Of a stretch of 64,000 bases of DNA, positions 44,093 through 52,014 are shown piece after piece; positions within the stretch are counted from its first letter, which is position 1, and each line of letters begins with the position of its first letter. The stretch covers positions 84,669 to 148,668 of the forward strand of contig NZ_ML660103.1 in assembly GCF_007004655.1 (NCBI RefSeq), read 5' to 3'. The notes beneath the pieces are model-generated. The model saw only the letters and a program-made list of their open reading frames with translations, did not search any database and had not been told where the DNA came from. Source of the DNA: Exilibacterium tricleocarpae (GTDB taxonomy: Bacteria; Pseudomonadota; Gammaproteobacteria; Pseudomonadales; Cellvibrionaceae). The position numbers and the translations under genes were made by a program.

Positions 44093-44967
44093 GAGATACC
44101 GCCGCTAGTGTCAATGACAGTGCCCATACTGCCGATACCACCTATATCGACCTGCTGTTGTCATTGCCTGAGTTGAAAAGCCCGTTTGTAGCCCGGCAGT
44201 TACCGATTTCCCGCTGGCAATTGGGAAAACGCCTGGGCCAGTTGTCGCCGGCGCATCGGCGGGTGCTCGACAGCGTCTGCAACGCCATGCAGCGCAGTGT
44301 GCCGAGACCGCCGTTCGAACACTTGCCGACCGCGGTTGACCGCGACCTGCCGGGCTCGGGTTTGCAACTGCAGACCTGGTGCGAACAGTGGGGACTGGCG
44401 GACCTGTATACCTGCCTGCAAAACCAACTGGACCGCCGTTGTTTGCTGGCCGCATTGCGGCGCCGTCAAGCCGGTGCCGCCGCGCCAACAGTGGGGGCCG
44501 GCGCCGGGCTCAGCGCTTGCGTTCGCCAGGTGGTGCAACAGTGGTCGCAGCCCCATTTCCAACTGCAACATCGATTTCCCTGGCTGCCGGCCGTGCGGGA
44601 GCTGTTGGAGAGTGGCGACACCGCCGGCCTGGAGCGCTTGCTGGTGCAGCACACCTGGGACGACTACAGCCATTGTTGGGAACGCTGCTGCCGGGTCGGC
44701 TACGAGCACAATCTGGCGGCGGTGATCGTCTACGTATTGCGCTGGCAGTTAGTGGACGACTGGCTGGCACAGAGTGCCGAGCGCAGTGCTCAGGTATTTG
44801 AAGACACGGTGACGGCGTTGACTGGTGCGATCGCACCTGCGGTAACTAAAGACGCCGGCGGCGATCAAAACCGCGATGCCAATCAAGAGACGCTTTTTCA
44901 TCAGGACACGGTTTCTCATCCAGAGACTGTTTCTAATCAGGACTTGAGGCGCGGAGGCACACCATGA
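44089..44967 (+). CDS. DUF2764-type protein in the position of V-ATPase subunit C
   Basis: A 292-residue, mostly helical protein between atpE and atpA, the place held by the DUF2764 gene in chlamydial and spirochaete V-ATPase operons. It starts with a YIDLLLSLPELKSPF segment like the family's opening, and ends its fold at EHNLAAVIVYVLRWQLVDDW. I infer a central-stalk C-like role from position. The tail (about 264-285) carries a short 18-nt tandem repeat. It overlaps both neighbours by 4 nt. Confidence 0.72.
   Translation: MRDTAASVNDSAHTADTTYIDLLLSLPELKSPFVARQLPISRWQLGKRLGQLSPAHRRVLDSVCNAMQRSVPRPPFEHLPTAVDRDLPGSGLQLQTWCEQWGLADLYTCLQNQLDRRCLLAALRRRQAGAAAPTVGAGAGLSACVRQVVQQWSQPHFQLQHRFPWLPAVRELLESGDTAGLERLLVQHTWDDYSHCWERCCRVGYEHNLAAVIVYVLRWQLVDDWLAQSAERSAQVFEDTVTALTGAIAPAVTKDAGGDQNRDANQETLFHQDTVSHPETVSNQDLRRGGTP
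44881..44943 (+). repeat. 18-nt tandem repeat at the 3' end of the DUF2764 gene
   Basis: Units at 44881, 44899, 44917 and a half unit at 44935 encode NQETLF, HQDTVS, HPETVS and NQD. The length is again 18 nt, as in mrpD, so the frame is kept. Confidence 0.75.
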
Positions 44968-46844
44968 CGAGCGAAACCACGGCACGAGTGGTTGCAGTAC
45001 GCGACGATGTGATCACCATCCGCAGTGTGCTCGATGACGACGGGATGGTGATTGCACCGCTGGTGAAAAACGAAGTGGTGTATATCTGTCCTGCCACCAC
45101 CGGTGCGCAGAACCCGGAGCGCCTGAAAGCCGAGGTGTTGCGGATTCGCGGCGATAGCGCCGATGTGCAGGTTTACGAAGATACCGCCGGCGTTGCCGTG
45201 GGCGATCCGGTGCAGCAAAGTGGTGAGCTGCTGTCAGTAGAGTTGGGGCCGGGGCTGTTGCGGCAGGTGTTCGACGGCCTGCAGAATCCGCTGCATCGGC
45301 TGGAAATCATGAGTGGGCGGTTTCTCGCCCGCGGCGTCGATATCGCCGCCTTGGACCGGGTGCAGAAGTGGGCTTTCAGCCCGCGCTCGCGCATCGGCGA
45401 ACGACTGCAGGCCGGCGATGTGCTCGGCACTGTGCAGGAGGGGCGCTTTACGCACAAGATCATGGTGCCTTTCGATCTGCCCGGGGAAGTGGAGCTGAGT
45501 TGGATTCAGGAGGGAACCTTTACCGTCGATACCGTGATTGCACGCCTGGTCGATGTGGAGGGGCGCAGCCGCGAGGTGCGCATGGTGCAGCGGTGGCCGG
45601 TGAAAGTGCCGCTGCCGCACGCCCTGTTTGAACGCCGCCGCTGTACCCGCGAGTACCCCGATGAGCTGCTGACCACCAGTCTGCGGCTGATCGACAGCTT
45701 CTTTCCCGTCGCCAAGGGCGGCACCGCCTGTATACCCGGTCCTTTCGGCGCCGGTAAAACCGTGCTGCAGCAATTGATATCCCGCTACTCCGATGTGGAT
45801 ATCGTGATCGTTGTCGCCTGCGGCGAGCGGGCCGGCGAAGTGGTGGAGACCATTACCGAATTCCCGCATCTGCAGGACCCCTACAGCGGTGCCACGCTGA
45901 TGGATCGCACCATTATTATCTGCAATACCTCGTCGATGCCGGTGGCGGCACGGGAAGCTTCCATTTACACCGGCGTGACCCTCGGCGAGTACTACCGGCA
46001 GATGGGCCTGAATGTGTTACTGCTGGCGGACTCCACCTCGCGCTGGGCCCAGGCCATGCGCGAAACCTCCGGTCGGCTGGAGGAAATTCCCGGCGAGGAG
46101 GCCTTTCCCGCCTACCTCGAATCGACCATCAAAAATCTCTACGAGCGCGCCGGCGTGATTCGCAACTGCGACGGCAGTCGCGGCACGCTGACCCTGATCG
46201 GTACCGTGTCCCCGGCCGGCGGCAACTTTGAAGAGCCTGTCACTCAGGCCACACTCAATACCGTCAAGACGTTTTTGGGATTGAGTTACGACCGCGCCTA
46301 CAAACGCTTTTACCCGGCGGTGGACCCGCTGGCGTCCTGGTCCCGCTATGTGGAGCAACTGCAACCCTGGCTGCGCGAACATATGGGTGAATCCTGGAGT
46401 CAGCGCATTGCCGCTTTGCAGCAGTTGCTGGTACGCGGCGACAGCGTGTTGCGCATGATGCAGGTGACGGGGGAGGAGGGGGTCAGTCTCGACGATTACC
46501 TCACTTATCACCAGGCGCTGTTTATCGATATGGTTTACCTGCAACAGGACGCCTACGATCCGGTGGATGTATCGACGCCGCTCGCGCGGCAGCGTGAATC
46601 GTTGGATCTGATTGAGGAGGTGTTGTTCAAGCCTTATTCCTTTACCGACAAAAACCCGTTGCGTGATTACTTTACCCGCTTGACCGATTTGTTTCGCAAC
46701 CTCAATTATTGCCAGTGGCACAGCGACACCTACGAAAACTATCACCGGCAGATTGTGGACCTGATGGCGGCACAACCGCTCGCCGCGACAGCACCGGGTA
46801 CCGCCGCGAGCGAATCAGTGCCTGTGAGTGCACCGGTTTCGTAG
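44964..46844 (+). CDS. atpA: V-type ATP synthase/ATPase catalytic subunit A
   Basis: A 626-residue catalytic subunit. It has the beta-barrel, the long non-homologous insert (about 110-210), Walker A GPFGAGKT at 259-266, the catalytic glutamate in VVACGERAGEV, LLADSTSRWAQAMRETSGRL and a helical C-terminal domain. The C-terminal tail is Ala/Pro/Ser-rich. It is the last gene of the operon, directly followed by a repeat cluster. In related operons atpB follows atpA at once; here atpB is at the other end. Confidence 0.94.
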   Translation: MTSETTARVVAVRDDVITIRSVLDDDGMVIAPLVKNEVVYICPATTGAQNPERLKAEVLRIRGDSADVQVYEDTAGVAVGDPVQQSGELLSVELGPGLLRQVFDGLQNPLHRLEIMSGRFLARGVDIAALDRVQKWAFSPRSRIGERLQAGDVLGTVQEGRFTHKIMVPFDLPGEVELSWIQEGTFTVDTVIARLVDVEGRSREVRMVQRWPVKVPLPHALFERRRCTREYPDELLTTSLRLIDSFFPVAKGGTACIPGPFGAGKTVLQQLISRYSDVDIVIVVACGERAGEVVETITEFPHLQDPYSGATLMDRTIIICNTSSMPVAAREASIYTGVTLGEYYRQMGLNVLLLADSTSRWAQAMRETSGRLEEIPGEEAFPAYLESTIKNLYERAGVIRNCDGSRGTLTLIGTVSPAGGNFEEPVTQATLNTVKTFLGLSYDRAYKRFYPAVDPLASWSRYVEQLQPWLREHMGESWSQRIAALQQLLVRGDSVLRMMQVTGEEGVSLDDYLTYHQALFIDMVYLQQDAYDPVDVSTPLARQRESLDLIEEVLFKPYSFTDKNPLRDYFTRLTDLFRNLNYCQWHSDTYENYHRQIVDLMAAQPLAATAPGTAASESVPVSAPVS

Positions 46845-46857
46845 CGGCGTGAAAGCC

Positions 46858-46889
46858 GGTGCTTCGACCAGAAAATATTTTCACTTCGG
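46858..46889 (+). repeat. 32-nt repeat shared with 1093-1124
   Basis: It matches 1093-1124 at 29 of 32 positions in the same orientation, starts 14 nt after atpA and opens the repeat cluster that extends to 48121. Confidence 0.7.
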
Positions 46890-46908
46890 AGCCCTTAGGG
46901 GACGCCTG

Positions 46909-46991
46909 GAATGGCACTGCCTTAAGCGTGCTTGCCTCAGTTTGTCGATCGCCGCTCCAGGCTCATCGGACTCGGTTAAGCGTACTGGAGG
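46909..46991 (+). repeat. 83-bp direct repeat, right copy (partner 38730-38812)
   Basis: About 62 of 83 positions match the left copy without gaps. It overlaps the outer inverted repeat GACGCCTGGAATGGCACTGC (46901-46920), whose reverse complement lies at about 47145-47164. Confidence 0.7.
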
Positions 46992-47145
46992 GAGGTCTGG
47001 CCCTGGCTGAAGCCTTCAGAAACTCTCGACAGCAGGGATGCTGTCGTGAAGTTCCCAGGGACGGGTTCATCGAGGGGACGCCCAGTCCGTGTTTCTGAAG
47101 GCTTCAGCCAGGGCCAGACCGGTCAATTGGCACATAGTTGCTCAA
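46991..47145 (-). repeat. Dispersed palindromic element, copy D
   Basis: Arms at 46994-47023 and 47091-47120 are perfect 30-nt reverse complements around a 67-nt loop carrying the inner hairpin. The tail at 47121-47145 shows that it is inverted relative to copy C. An outer inverted repeat encloses it, making a nested palindrome of roughly 265 bp. Confidence 0.85.
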
Positions 47146-47175
47146 GGCAGTGCCATTCCAGGCGTCCCTTGAGGG

Positions 47176-47233
47176 CTGTGCCAGCGAGGCGATAGACGTT
47201 TAAGTTGCTAAGTTGCAGGCGTCCCTTGAGGAC
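47176..47233 (+). repeat. Left flanking repeat of the ZIP gene
   Basis: 47176-47226 resembles 48071-48120 in direct orientation (TGTGCCAGC near the start, AGTTGCAGGCGTCCCT at the end). 47205-47233 is also the near-perfect reverse complement of 48023-48050. The ZIP gene therefore lies between both inverted and direct copies. Confidence 0.75.
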
Positions 47234-47281
47234 TTGCAAAACCCGTTTTGGGTGAAAAGGTTTAATGGCCGGAGCACCGGT

Positions 47282-48007
47282 ATGGAGCAGGTTTACGAGA
47301 TTATTTTTTATGCCAGCCTGGCCGGCGTCTGTATTCCGCTGGGTGGTGCGCTGGCGGGTATCGAGCGTATCCGGCCCCAGTGGCTGGAGCGGGAGCTGCG
47401 CCATTTCGTGATTGCCTTCGGCGCCGGTATCCTGGTAGCCGCTGTGGGCCTGGTACTGGTGCCGGAGGGTGCCGCCTATGTCGAGGGCGACGCGCTGCCG
47501 GCGCTTTACATCGTACTCGGCGGGGTGCTGTTTTTCTTACTGGAAAGCCGTATGTTGGCGAGGAGAAAGTCTGTCCCGCAACTGTTGGCTATGTTACTGG
47601 ACTACTTGCCCGAGTCCATTGCGCTCGGCGGCATGTTGGCGCTCGATGCCCGGGCCGCACCGTTGTTGGCGGTACTGATCGGCTTGCAGAACTTGCCGGA
47701 GGGTTTCAATTCCTATCGCGAACTACGCGCCAATGCCGGCCTGAAGCCGAGGCAAATTTTACTGTTGATGGGGTGCCTGGCGCTGTTGGGGCCGGTGATG
47801 GGGTTGTTGGGCTGGTGGATATTGGCCGACCGGGTTCAGGTTTTGGGCGCGATTATGCTAGTGGCTTCCGGTGGTATACTCTATTTGATTTTCCAGGACA
47901 TAGCGCCGCAGGCGCGACTCAAACGGCACTGGGCGCCGCCGTTGGGAGCGGTCTGTGGTTTTGGCCTGGCGATGTTCGGACAGCTCTACATTGAAAATCA
48001 GCTCTAG
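47282..48007 (+). CDS. ZIP-family metal transporter
   Basis: A 241-residue protein with about eight membrane helices. The metal-site helix contains LDYLPESIALGGMLAL, and a second helix has LIGLQNLPEGFNSYREL, the paired His/Glu/Asn-type motifs of ZIP proteins, with Asp and Asn in place of the usual His and with the Glu kept. It probably moves zinc or another divalent metal. ATG 47282 has GGAG 7 nt ahead; an in-frame TTG at 47213 lies inside the repeat and is rejected. The gene is framed by repeats on both sides. Confidence 0.82.
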   Translation: MEQVYEIIFYASLAGVCIPLGGALAGIERIRPQWLERELRHFVIAFGAGILVAAVGLVLVPEGAAYVEGDALPALYIVLGGVLFFLLESRMLARRKSVPQLLAMLLDYLPESIALGGMLALDARAAPLLAVLIGLQNLPEGFNSYRELRANAGLKPRQILLLMGCLALLGPVMGLLGWWILADRVQVLGAIMLVASGGILYLIFQDIAPQARLKRHWAPPLGAVCGFGLAMFGQLYIENQL

Positions 48008-48121
48008 TCTTGAGGGACGCCAGTCTTGAGGGACGCCTGCAACTTAGCAACTGACTAAAATCTGCTGCGTTGTGCCAGCCCGGCGGTGGATGCTTAAGTA
48101 GCAGAGTTGCAGGCGTCCCTC
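48006..48121 (+). repeat. Right flanking repeats of the ZIP gene
   Basis: Two tandem 16-nt units AGTCTTGAGGGACGCC lie at 48006-48021 and 48022-48037. The second continues into the reverse complement of 47205-47233. A third copy of the GTTGCAGGCGTCCCT word at 48106-48120 is in direct orientation. Confidence 0.75.
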
Positions 48122-48169
48122 GCCCGTCCCGCGCCCCTCAGGGACACTGCCGATTTCGGAGACAACAGT

Positions 48170-48763
48170 ATGTCCAACCACAACGCGTCACCGGAATCTG
48201 TGTTTACGCCGCGCACCTTTACACTCGACGACGGTGCGAGGGTGACGCTACGGGCGATTCGACCCGAGGATGCCGGTATTGAACAGGCTTTTGTGCGCGG
48301 TTTGTCGGCACGCTCAAAACGCCTGCGGTTTTTTTCCAGTCTGGTCGAACTGCCGCCGAAGCTGTTGTATAAGTTCACCCACCCCAATTTCCCCCACGAC
48401 TGGGCGCTGATCGCCACGATTGAGAAAGATATGGGTGAAAATAGCGAGGACGGACAGGAAGAGGGCGAATACGATAACGGCGAGCAGGAAATCGGTGTCG
48501 CCCGTTATGTCGCCACCGCCGAGTCGGACACGGCGGAGTTCGCCGTCACTGTAGCCGATGCCTGGCAGGGCCGTGGCATTGCCACTCGGTTGATGCAGGC
48601 ACTGATCGAGGTGGCAACCCGCGCGGGGCTGCGATATCTGGAGGGGTTTGTGTTGCGGGAGAACTACCCCATGCGCAAGCTGGCCCGGAAGCTGGATTTC
48701 TCGGTGACAGCCGGGTTGAGTGACGACCCTTCGACGGTGCGGGTGGTGAAGACATTGACGTGA
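48170..48763 (+). CDS. GNAT-family acetyltransferase, Pat-like domain
   Basis: A 197-residue acetyltransferase. TLRAIRPEDAGIEQAFVRGL and SKRLRFFSSLVELPPKLLY resemble the GNAT domain of protein lysine acetyltransferases of the Pat/YfiQ type, and the acetyl-CoA loop is VADAWQGRGIATRLM. An acidic insert (about 92-109, rich in Glu, Asp and Gly) interrupts the fold. ATG 48170 follows CGGAG. The protein substrate is unknown. Confidence 0.82.
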   Translation: MSNHNASPESVFTPRTFTLDDGARVTLRAIRPEDAGIEQAFVRGLSARSKRLRFFSSLVELPPKLLYKFTHPNFPHDWALIATIEKDMGENSEDGQEEGEYDNGEQEIGVARYVATAESDTAEFAVTVADAWQGRGIATRLMQALIEVATRAGLRYLEGFVLRENYPMRKLARKLDFSVTAGLSDDPSTVRVVKTLT

Positions 48764-48961
48764 GCTGCCGCCACTGGGCGCTGTCCCTCTGATGACAGTG
48801 GACTGATGTCGTGGGTATTGGCGCTTTTGCGGTGCATGCGGCTGAAGGGGCAGGTCCAGGGTGGTCACCGGGTGTCGATGCACAGCTTGCTTACGCGCCT
48901 GGCTGCTGTGGTAGTATGTGGCGTACCAATCACTTATCGACAGTTGCGCGGGGATGGCAGC

Positions 48962-49375
48962 GTGCTGAAAATCTCTCAAAAGGTTGCTATTCCCGAGCAT
49001 GAGATCGAATTCTCGGCCGTTCGGGCGCAGGGGCCCGGCGGCCAAAATGTCAATAAGGTGTCGTCGGCTGTGCACCTGCGCTTCGATATCAAGGCGTCAT
49101 CGCTGCCTGACTACTACCAGCGCCGATTGTTGAACTTACGAGATCAGCGCATCAGTAAAGACGGTGTCATTGTTATCAAGGGTCAGCGCTATCGCACCCG
49201 GGAGAAAAACCGGGATGATGCTGTCGAGCGGTTGCGCGACATGATCAAGGCGGTTGCCATCGCGCCGAAGCCGCGCCGGCCGACCCAGCCGAGCAAAAGC
49301 GCGAAGAAAAAGCGACTGGACAGCAAAACCAAACGGGGCAAGACCAAGGCGTTGCGCGGTAAGGTGCCTATGTAA
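48962..49375 (+). CDS. arfB: Alternative ribosome-rescue factor B (peptidyl-tRNA hydrolase)
   Basis: A 137-residue protein of the ArfB/YaeJ/ICT1 family, which frees ribosomes stalled on broken messages. The catalytic GGQ is at residues 26-28 in RAQGPGGQNVNKVSSAVHLR. The basic C-terminal tail (KSAKKKRLDSKTKRGKTKAL) fits the mRNA channel. I use GTG 48962, giving the normal family length; an open frame upstream to 48806 lacks similarity to ArfB. Confidence 0.93.
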   Translation: MLKISQKVAIPEHEIEFSAVRAQGPGGQNVNKVSSAVHLRFDIKASSLPDYYQRRLLNLRDQRISKDGVIVIKGQRYRTREKNRDDAVERLRDMIKAVAIAPKPRRPTQPSKSAKKKRLDSKTKRGKTKALRGKVPM

Positions 49376-49441
49376 TGCTGTGGCAGAGAATAACTAAAAC
49401 GTGAAAGGTCAGCAGACACCTGAAAAAGGCGAAACCTCTCT

Positions 49442-49837
49442 ATGACAGAACCTTATTTACCGCCAAAATCTGACCTGGAGGACCCCAGGGAATTGAACCT
49501 TGGTTTGGGCGTCTATATTGTCGCTGTGATTATCGTTTTGTTGAGCGCCAGTTTGTACTATTGGATGTACTCGGTAACGACGAAGTTTATGGATGTCTTT
49601 ACCAGTTTCAACACTGAATTGCCTGCTGTGATAGCCGTGCTGGTGGAATATCGGGCGTTGTTTCTGATTTTGGGGTTACTCAGTTTTATGCCGCTATCGT
49701 TGCTTTTTTTGCGTCGTCTCAGCTACAAAGTCAAGTCCAGGTTGTTCAAAAGTATAGTTCTCAGCGGTGTCCTGGCTTTTATCGGTACACTGGCGTTTCA
49801 TTGGGTTCTTTATGAATTGATGATCGATACGGCATAA
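49442..49837 (+). CDS. Small membrane protein, function unknown
   Basis: A 131-residue protein with three membrane helices (about 20-44, VYIVAVIIVLLSASLYYWMY; 66-86; 104-125, VLAFIGTLAFHWVLYELMI). The role is not recognised. A second copy of its last 20 or so codons lies 0.8 kb downstream at 50601-50681, showing that a duplicated copy was lost. Confidence 0.7.
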   Translation: MTEPYLPPKSDLEDPRELNLGLGVYIVAVIIVLLSASLYYWMYSVTTKFMDVFTSFNTELPAVIAVLVEYRALFLILGLLSFMPLSLLFLRRLSYKVKSRLFKSIVLSGVLAFIGTLAFHWVLYELMIDTA

Positions 49838-49971
49838 AGCAGTTAACCGATAGTCTGTGCAATAGGTTTCAGATGCAGTGATAAGGTTTTATTTTACAGC
49901 GGTGAAGCTAAAACGAATTTTAAGATTTTCATTTACGCCAAGTTCAATGCTTATAAGGGATACAAAAGAGT

Positions 49972-50604
49972 ATGCCTGTAAAACCTAAAAACGTTGATCA
50001 ATATCTGGAAAATGGCTGTGGTCGATGCGAGTTTGGTGGTACGCCACAGTGTAAGGTGCGGCCCTGGGTCGAAGAGCTTCGCTCGCTCAGAGAAATACTG
50101 CAGGAAACAAAATTAACTTAAGAGTTAAAATGGAGTGCGCCCTGCTATACCTATAACGGTAAAAACATACTGATGCTGGGCGCACTGAAGGGGAGTGTAA
50201 CAGTTTCATTCTTTCGCGGGGTGCAAATGAAAGACCCTGAAAGTATCCTCGAGAAGCCAGGTGAAAACTCCAGATATGCCCGCTATATTCGGTTCACGGA
50301 TACACAGACAATTGCTTCACTGAAGCCTGCTATTCTCGGTTATGTCCGGGAAGCGATAGAAATTGAAAAGTCCGGCAAGAAAATGGACGCCGGCAGTGAT
50401 GCGCCGCTCGATTATCCGCAAGAGCTGATTCAAATGTTTGAAGCGGCCCCCGATTTTGAAGAAGCCTTTTTTGCGCTCACGCCGGGGCGGCAGCGTGGTT
50501 ATCTGATACATTTTTCCTCGGCTAAACAGTCAAAGACCCGGATCACACGCATTGAAAAGTGTATGCCGAAGATTTTTAGCGGCAAGGGCTGGAGCGAGCG
50601 GTGA
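49972..50604 (+). pseudogene. YdeI/DUF1801-like gene with an internal TAA
   Basis: One frame runs from ATG 49972 to TGA 50602-50604, broken only by TAA at 50119-50121. The protein reads up to REILQETKLT, then stop, then ELKWSAPCYTYNGKNILMLG, which matches the usual YdeI/DUF1801 wording in which this position is commonly Glu. A single GAA-to-TAA change explains it. Translation could restart at ATG 50173 (143 residues), but the domain would be cut. The N-terminal part has a cysteine motif (CGRCEFGGTPQC). Confidence 0.75.
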
Positions 50605-50681
50605 ATCTCGCTTTTATCGGCACGCTGGTGTTTTATTGGGTTCTTTATGAACTGATGATTGAAACGGTCAGAGGAGCCTAG
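50601..50681 (+). pseudogene. Duplicated 3' fragment of the 49442-49837 gene
   Basis: This frame encodes NLAFIGTLVFYWVLYELMIE and a short tail, nearly the same as the end LAFIGTLAFHWVLYELMIDTA of the upstream small membrane protein. Only the 3' end is present, so it is a remnant of a duplicated copy. Confidence 0.8.
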
Positions 50682-50743
50682 TCAACATACCTCCAGTAAG
50701 TGACAACTGTAGGCGCAGCGGTCTTTATTATAACTCATGCTGA

Positions 50744-51964
50744 TTACATATTAGGACGGTAAAAATATAAGGAGTCTTTTGTTTGAATAACAAGCTTTTG
50801 TTGTCCAACAAAATAGTATTTCTGAGGGCGCATAATATCTAATGCTATGGGCTGTAATACTTTTTTGTCCAGAGAGAGTAAGTAGCCACTAAAATACTCT
50901 ATTCCCTGCAATATGTTTTTTTTAGGTATTAACAGATACTTGCCATTTCTTGACCAGATGGGTTTGATGTCGTCGAGGCCGTCTGTGATAAAGTCAGGCG
51001 TGGGGTAGTCTGGTATTGGGAATGCTGAATACACTATGTTTTTATCAATGGCAGTGATGTTCACCGAGATTATCTTGTCATTACTTGTCAAAGAAGCGAC
51101 AAATGTCCTTGCAGGGCCTACTGAAGCCGGGGAACCTCCGCGCAGCGTTTTCATTTTATTTGTTGTTACATCATAGATAGCCAATGGGCCGCCCACTTGA
51201 TAAGCTGTGCCCTTATTACACGGATGGCGGGACAGCAACCATTGTGTGTGAGTCAATGCTCCTTCGTAACGAAACCACTCCTGCGTGGTTAGACAGTCGG
51301 CTCGGTGTTGTTCAGTTTTCGGTGTCGACGAGAGAGGGTCGACCACGAGAGAATCCAAGGCTCCCGCGTGACCTGTAACAACCAATCGGTTATCAGATTC
51401 TGACCACTGTTTATTACCTTGTACTGTTAGCGAAGTGTGCTTTTCACTCAGTTCACCGTTTGTATGTATGATATTGAAGTAGATACATTCTGTTCCACAC
51501 CCTTGTCCAAGAAGTAGTCTTTCATTGTCTAACCATTCGTGTAAAACAATATTGCCGTAGGGTGGCCAGGAGCGTGCTGCCGCGGTAGTTCGGCTGGACC
51601 AAAGCCGTGCTTTTTGCTGTGTCTCTATATCTATTATCCAAACCGAATCTGCTTTACTGGTTGAGTGCGTTTCTACAACACTGAGGAACTTCTGGTTTGC
51701 GGACCATTTAGCGCTGCGTGGAGCATGGGTAAACCTAAAACAGGCCTGTTTTTTTACCGTTTGTCCCGAAATTATACAAAGCTGGTTGTGCTGAGCTAAG
51801 GCAAGACTACTAAAATCATGATTCAAGCCTACGAGTTTACCTTTAGTTCGATATTCGAATGTGATATTCGAATAAGCATGCAGAGGTAATGCGGCGCATA
51901 AAATAGAAATTGCGCAGAGTAAAAGTCGGGTCATAGGGGTTGCACTATTTTTAATCGCATTCAA
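50744..51964 (-). CDS. Exported protein, possible beta-propeller (TolB-like)
   Basis: A 406-residue protein with a signal peptide (about 11-30, MTRLLLCAISILCAALPLHA). The body repeats blades of the type seen in TolB/WD40-like proteins (SAKWSANQKFLSVVETHS, IKPIWSRNGKYLLIPKK). Family assignment is tentative. ATG 51934 is a possible shorter start. It is last in a three-gene minus-strand operon and has AT-rich codon use unlike the rest of the window. Confidence 0.65.
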   Translation of the reverse strand: MNAIKNSATPMTRLLLCAISILCAALPLHAYSNITFEYRTKGKLVGLNHDFSSLALAQHNQLCIISGQTVKKQACFRFTHAPRSAKWSANQKFLSVVETHSTSKADSVWIIDIETQQKARLWSSRTTAAARSWPPYGNIVLHEWLDNERLLLGQGCGTECIYFNIIHTNGELSEKHTSLTVQGNKQWSESDNRLVVTGHAGALDSLVVDPLSSTPKTEQHRADCLTTQEWFRYEGALTHTQWLLSRHPCNKGTAYQVGGPLAIYDVTTNKMKTLRGGSPASVGPARTFVASLTSNDKIISVNITAIDKNIVYSAFPIPDYPTPDFITDGLDDIKPIWSRNGKYLLIPKKNILQGIEYFSGYLLSLDKKVLQPIALDIMRPQKYYFVGQQKLVIQTKDSLYFYRPNM

Positions 51965-52014
51965 CTGTAGTCTACTGATAAGCTATTGCTATTTCAGTTT
52001 TCTGCTCTATGAGA

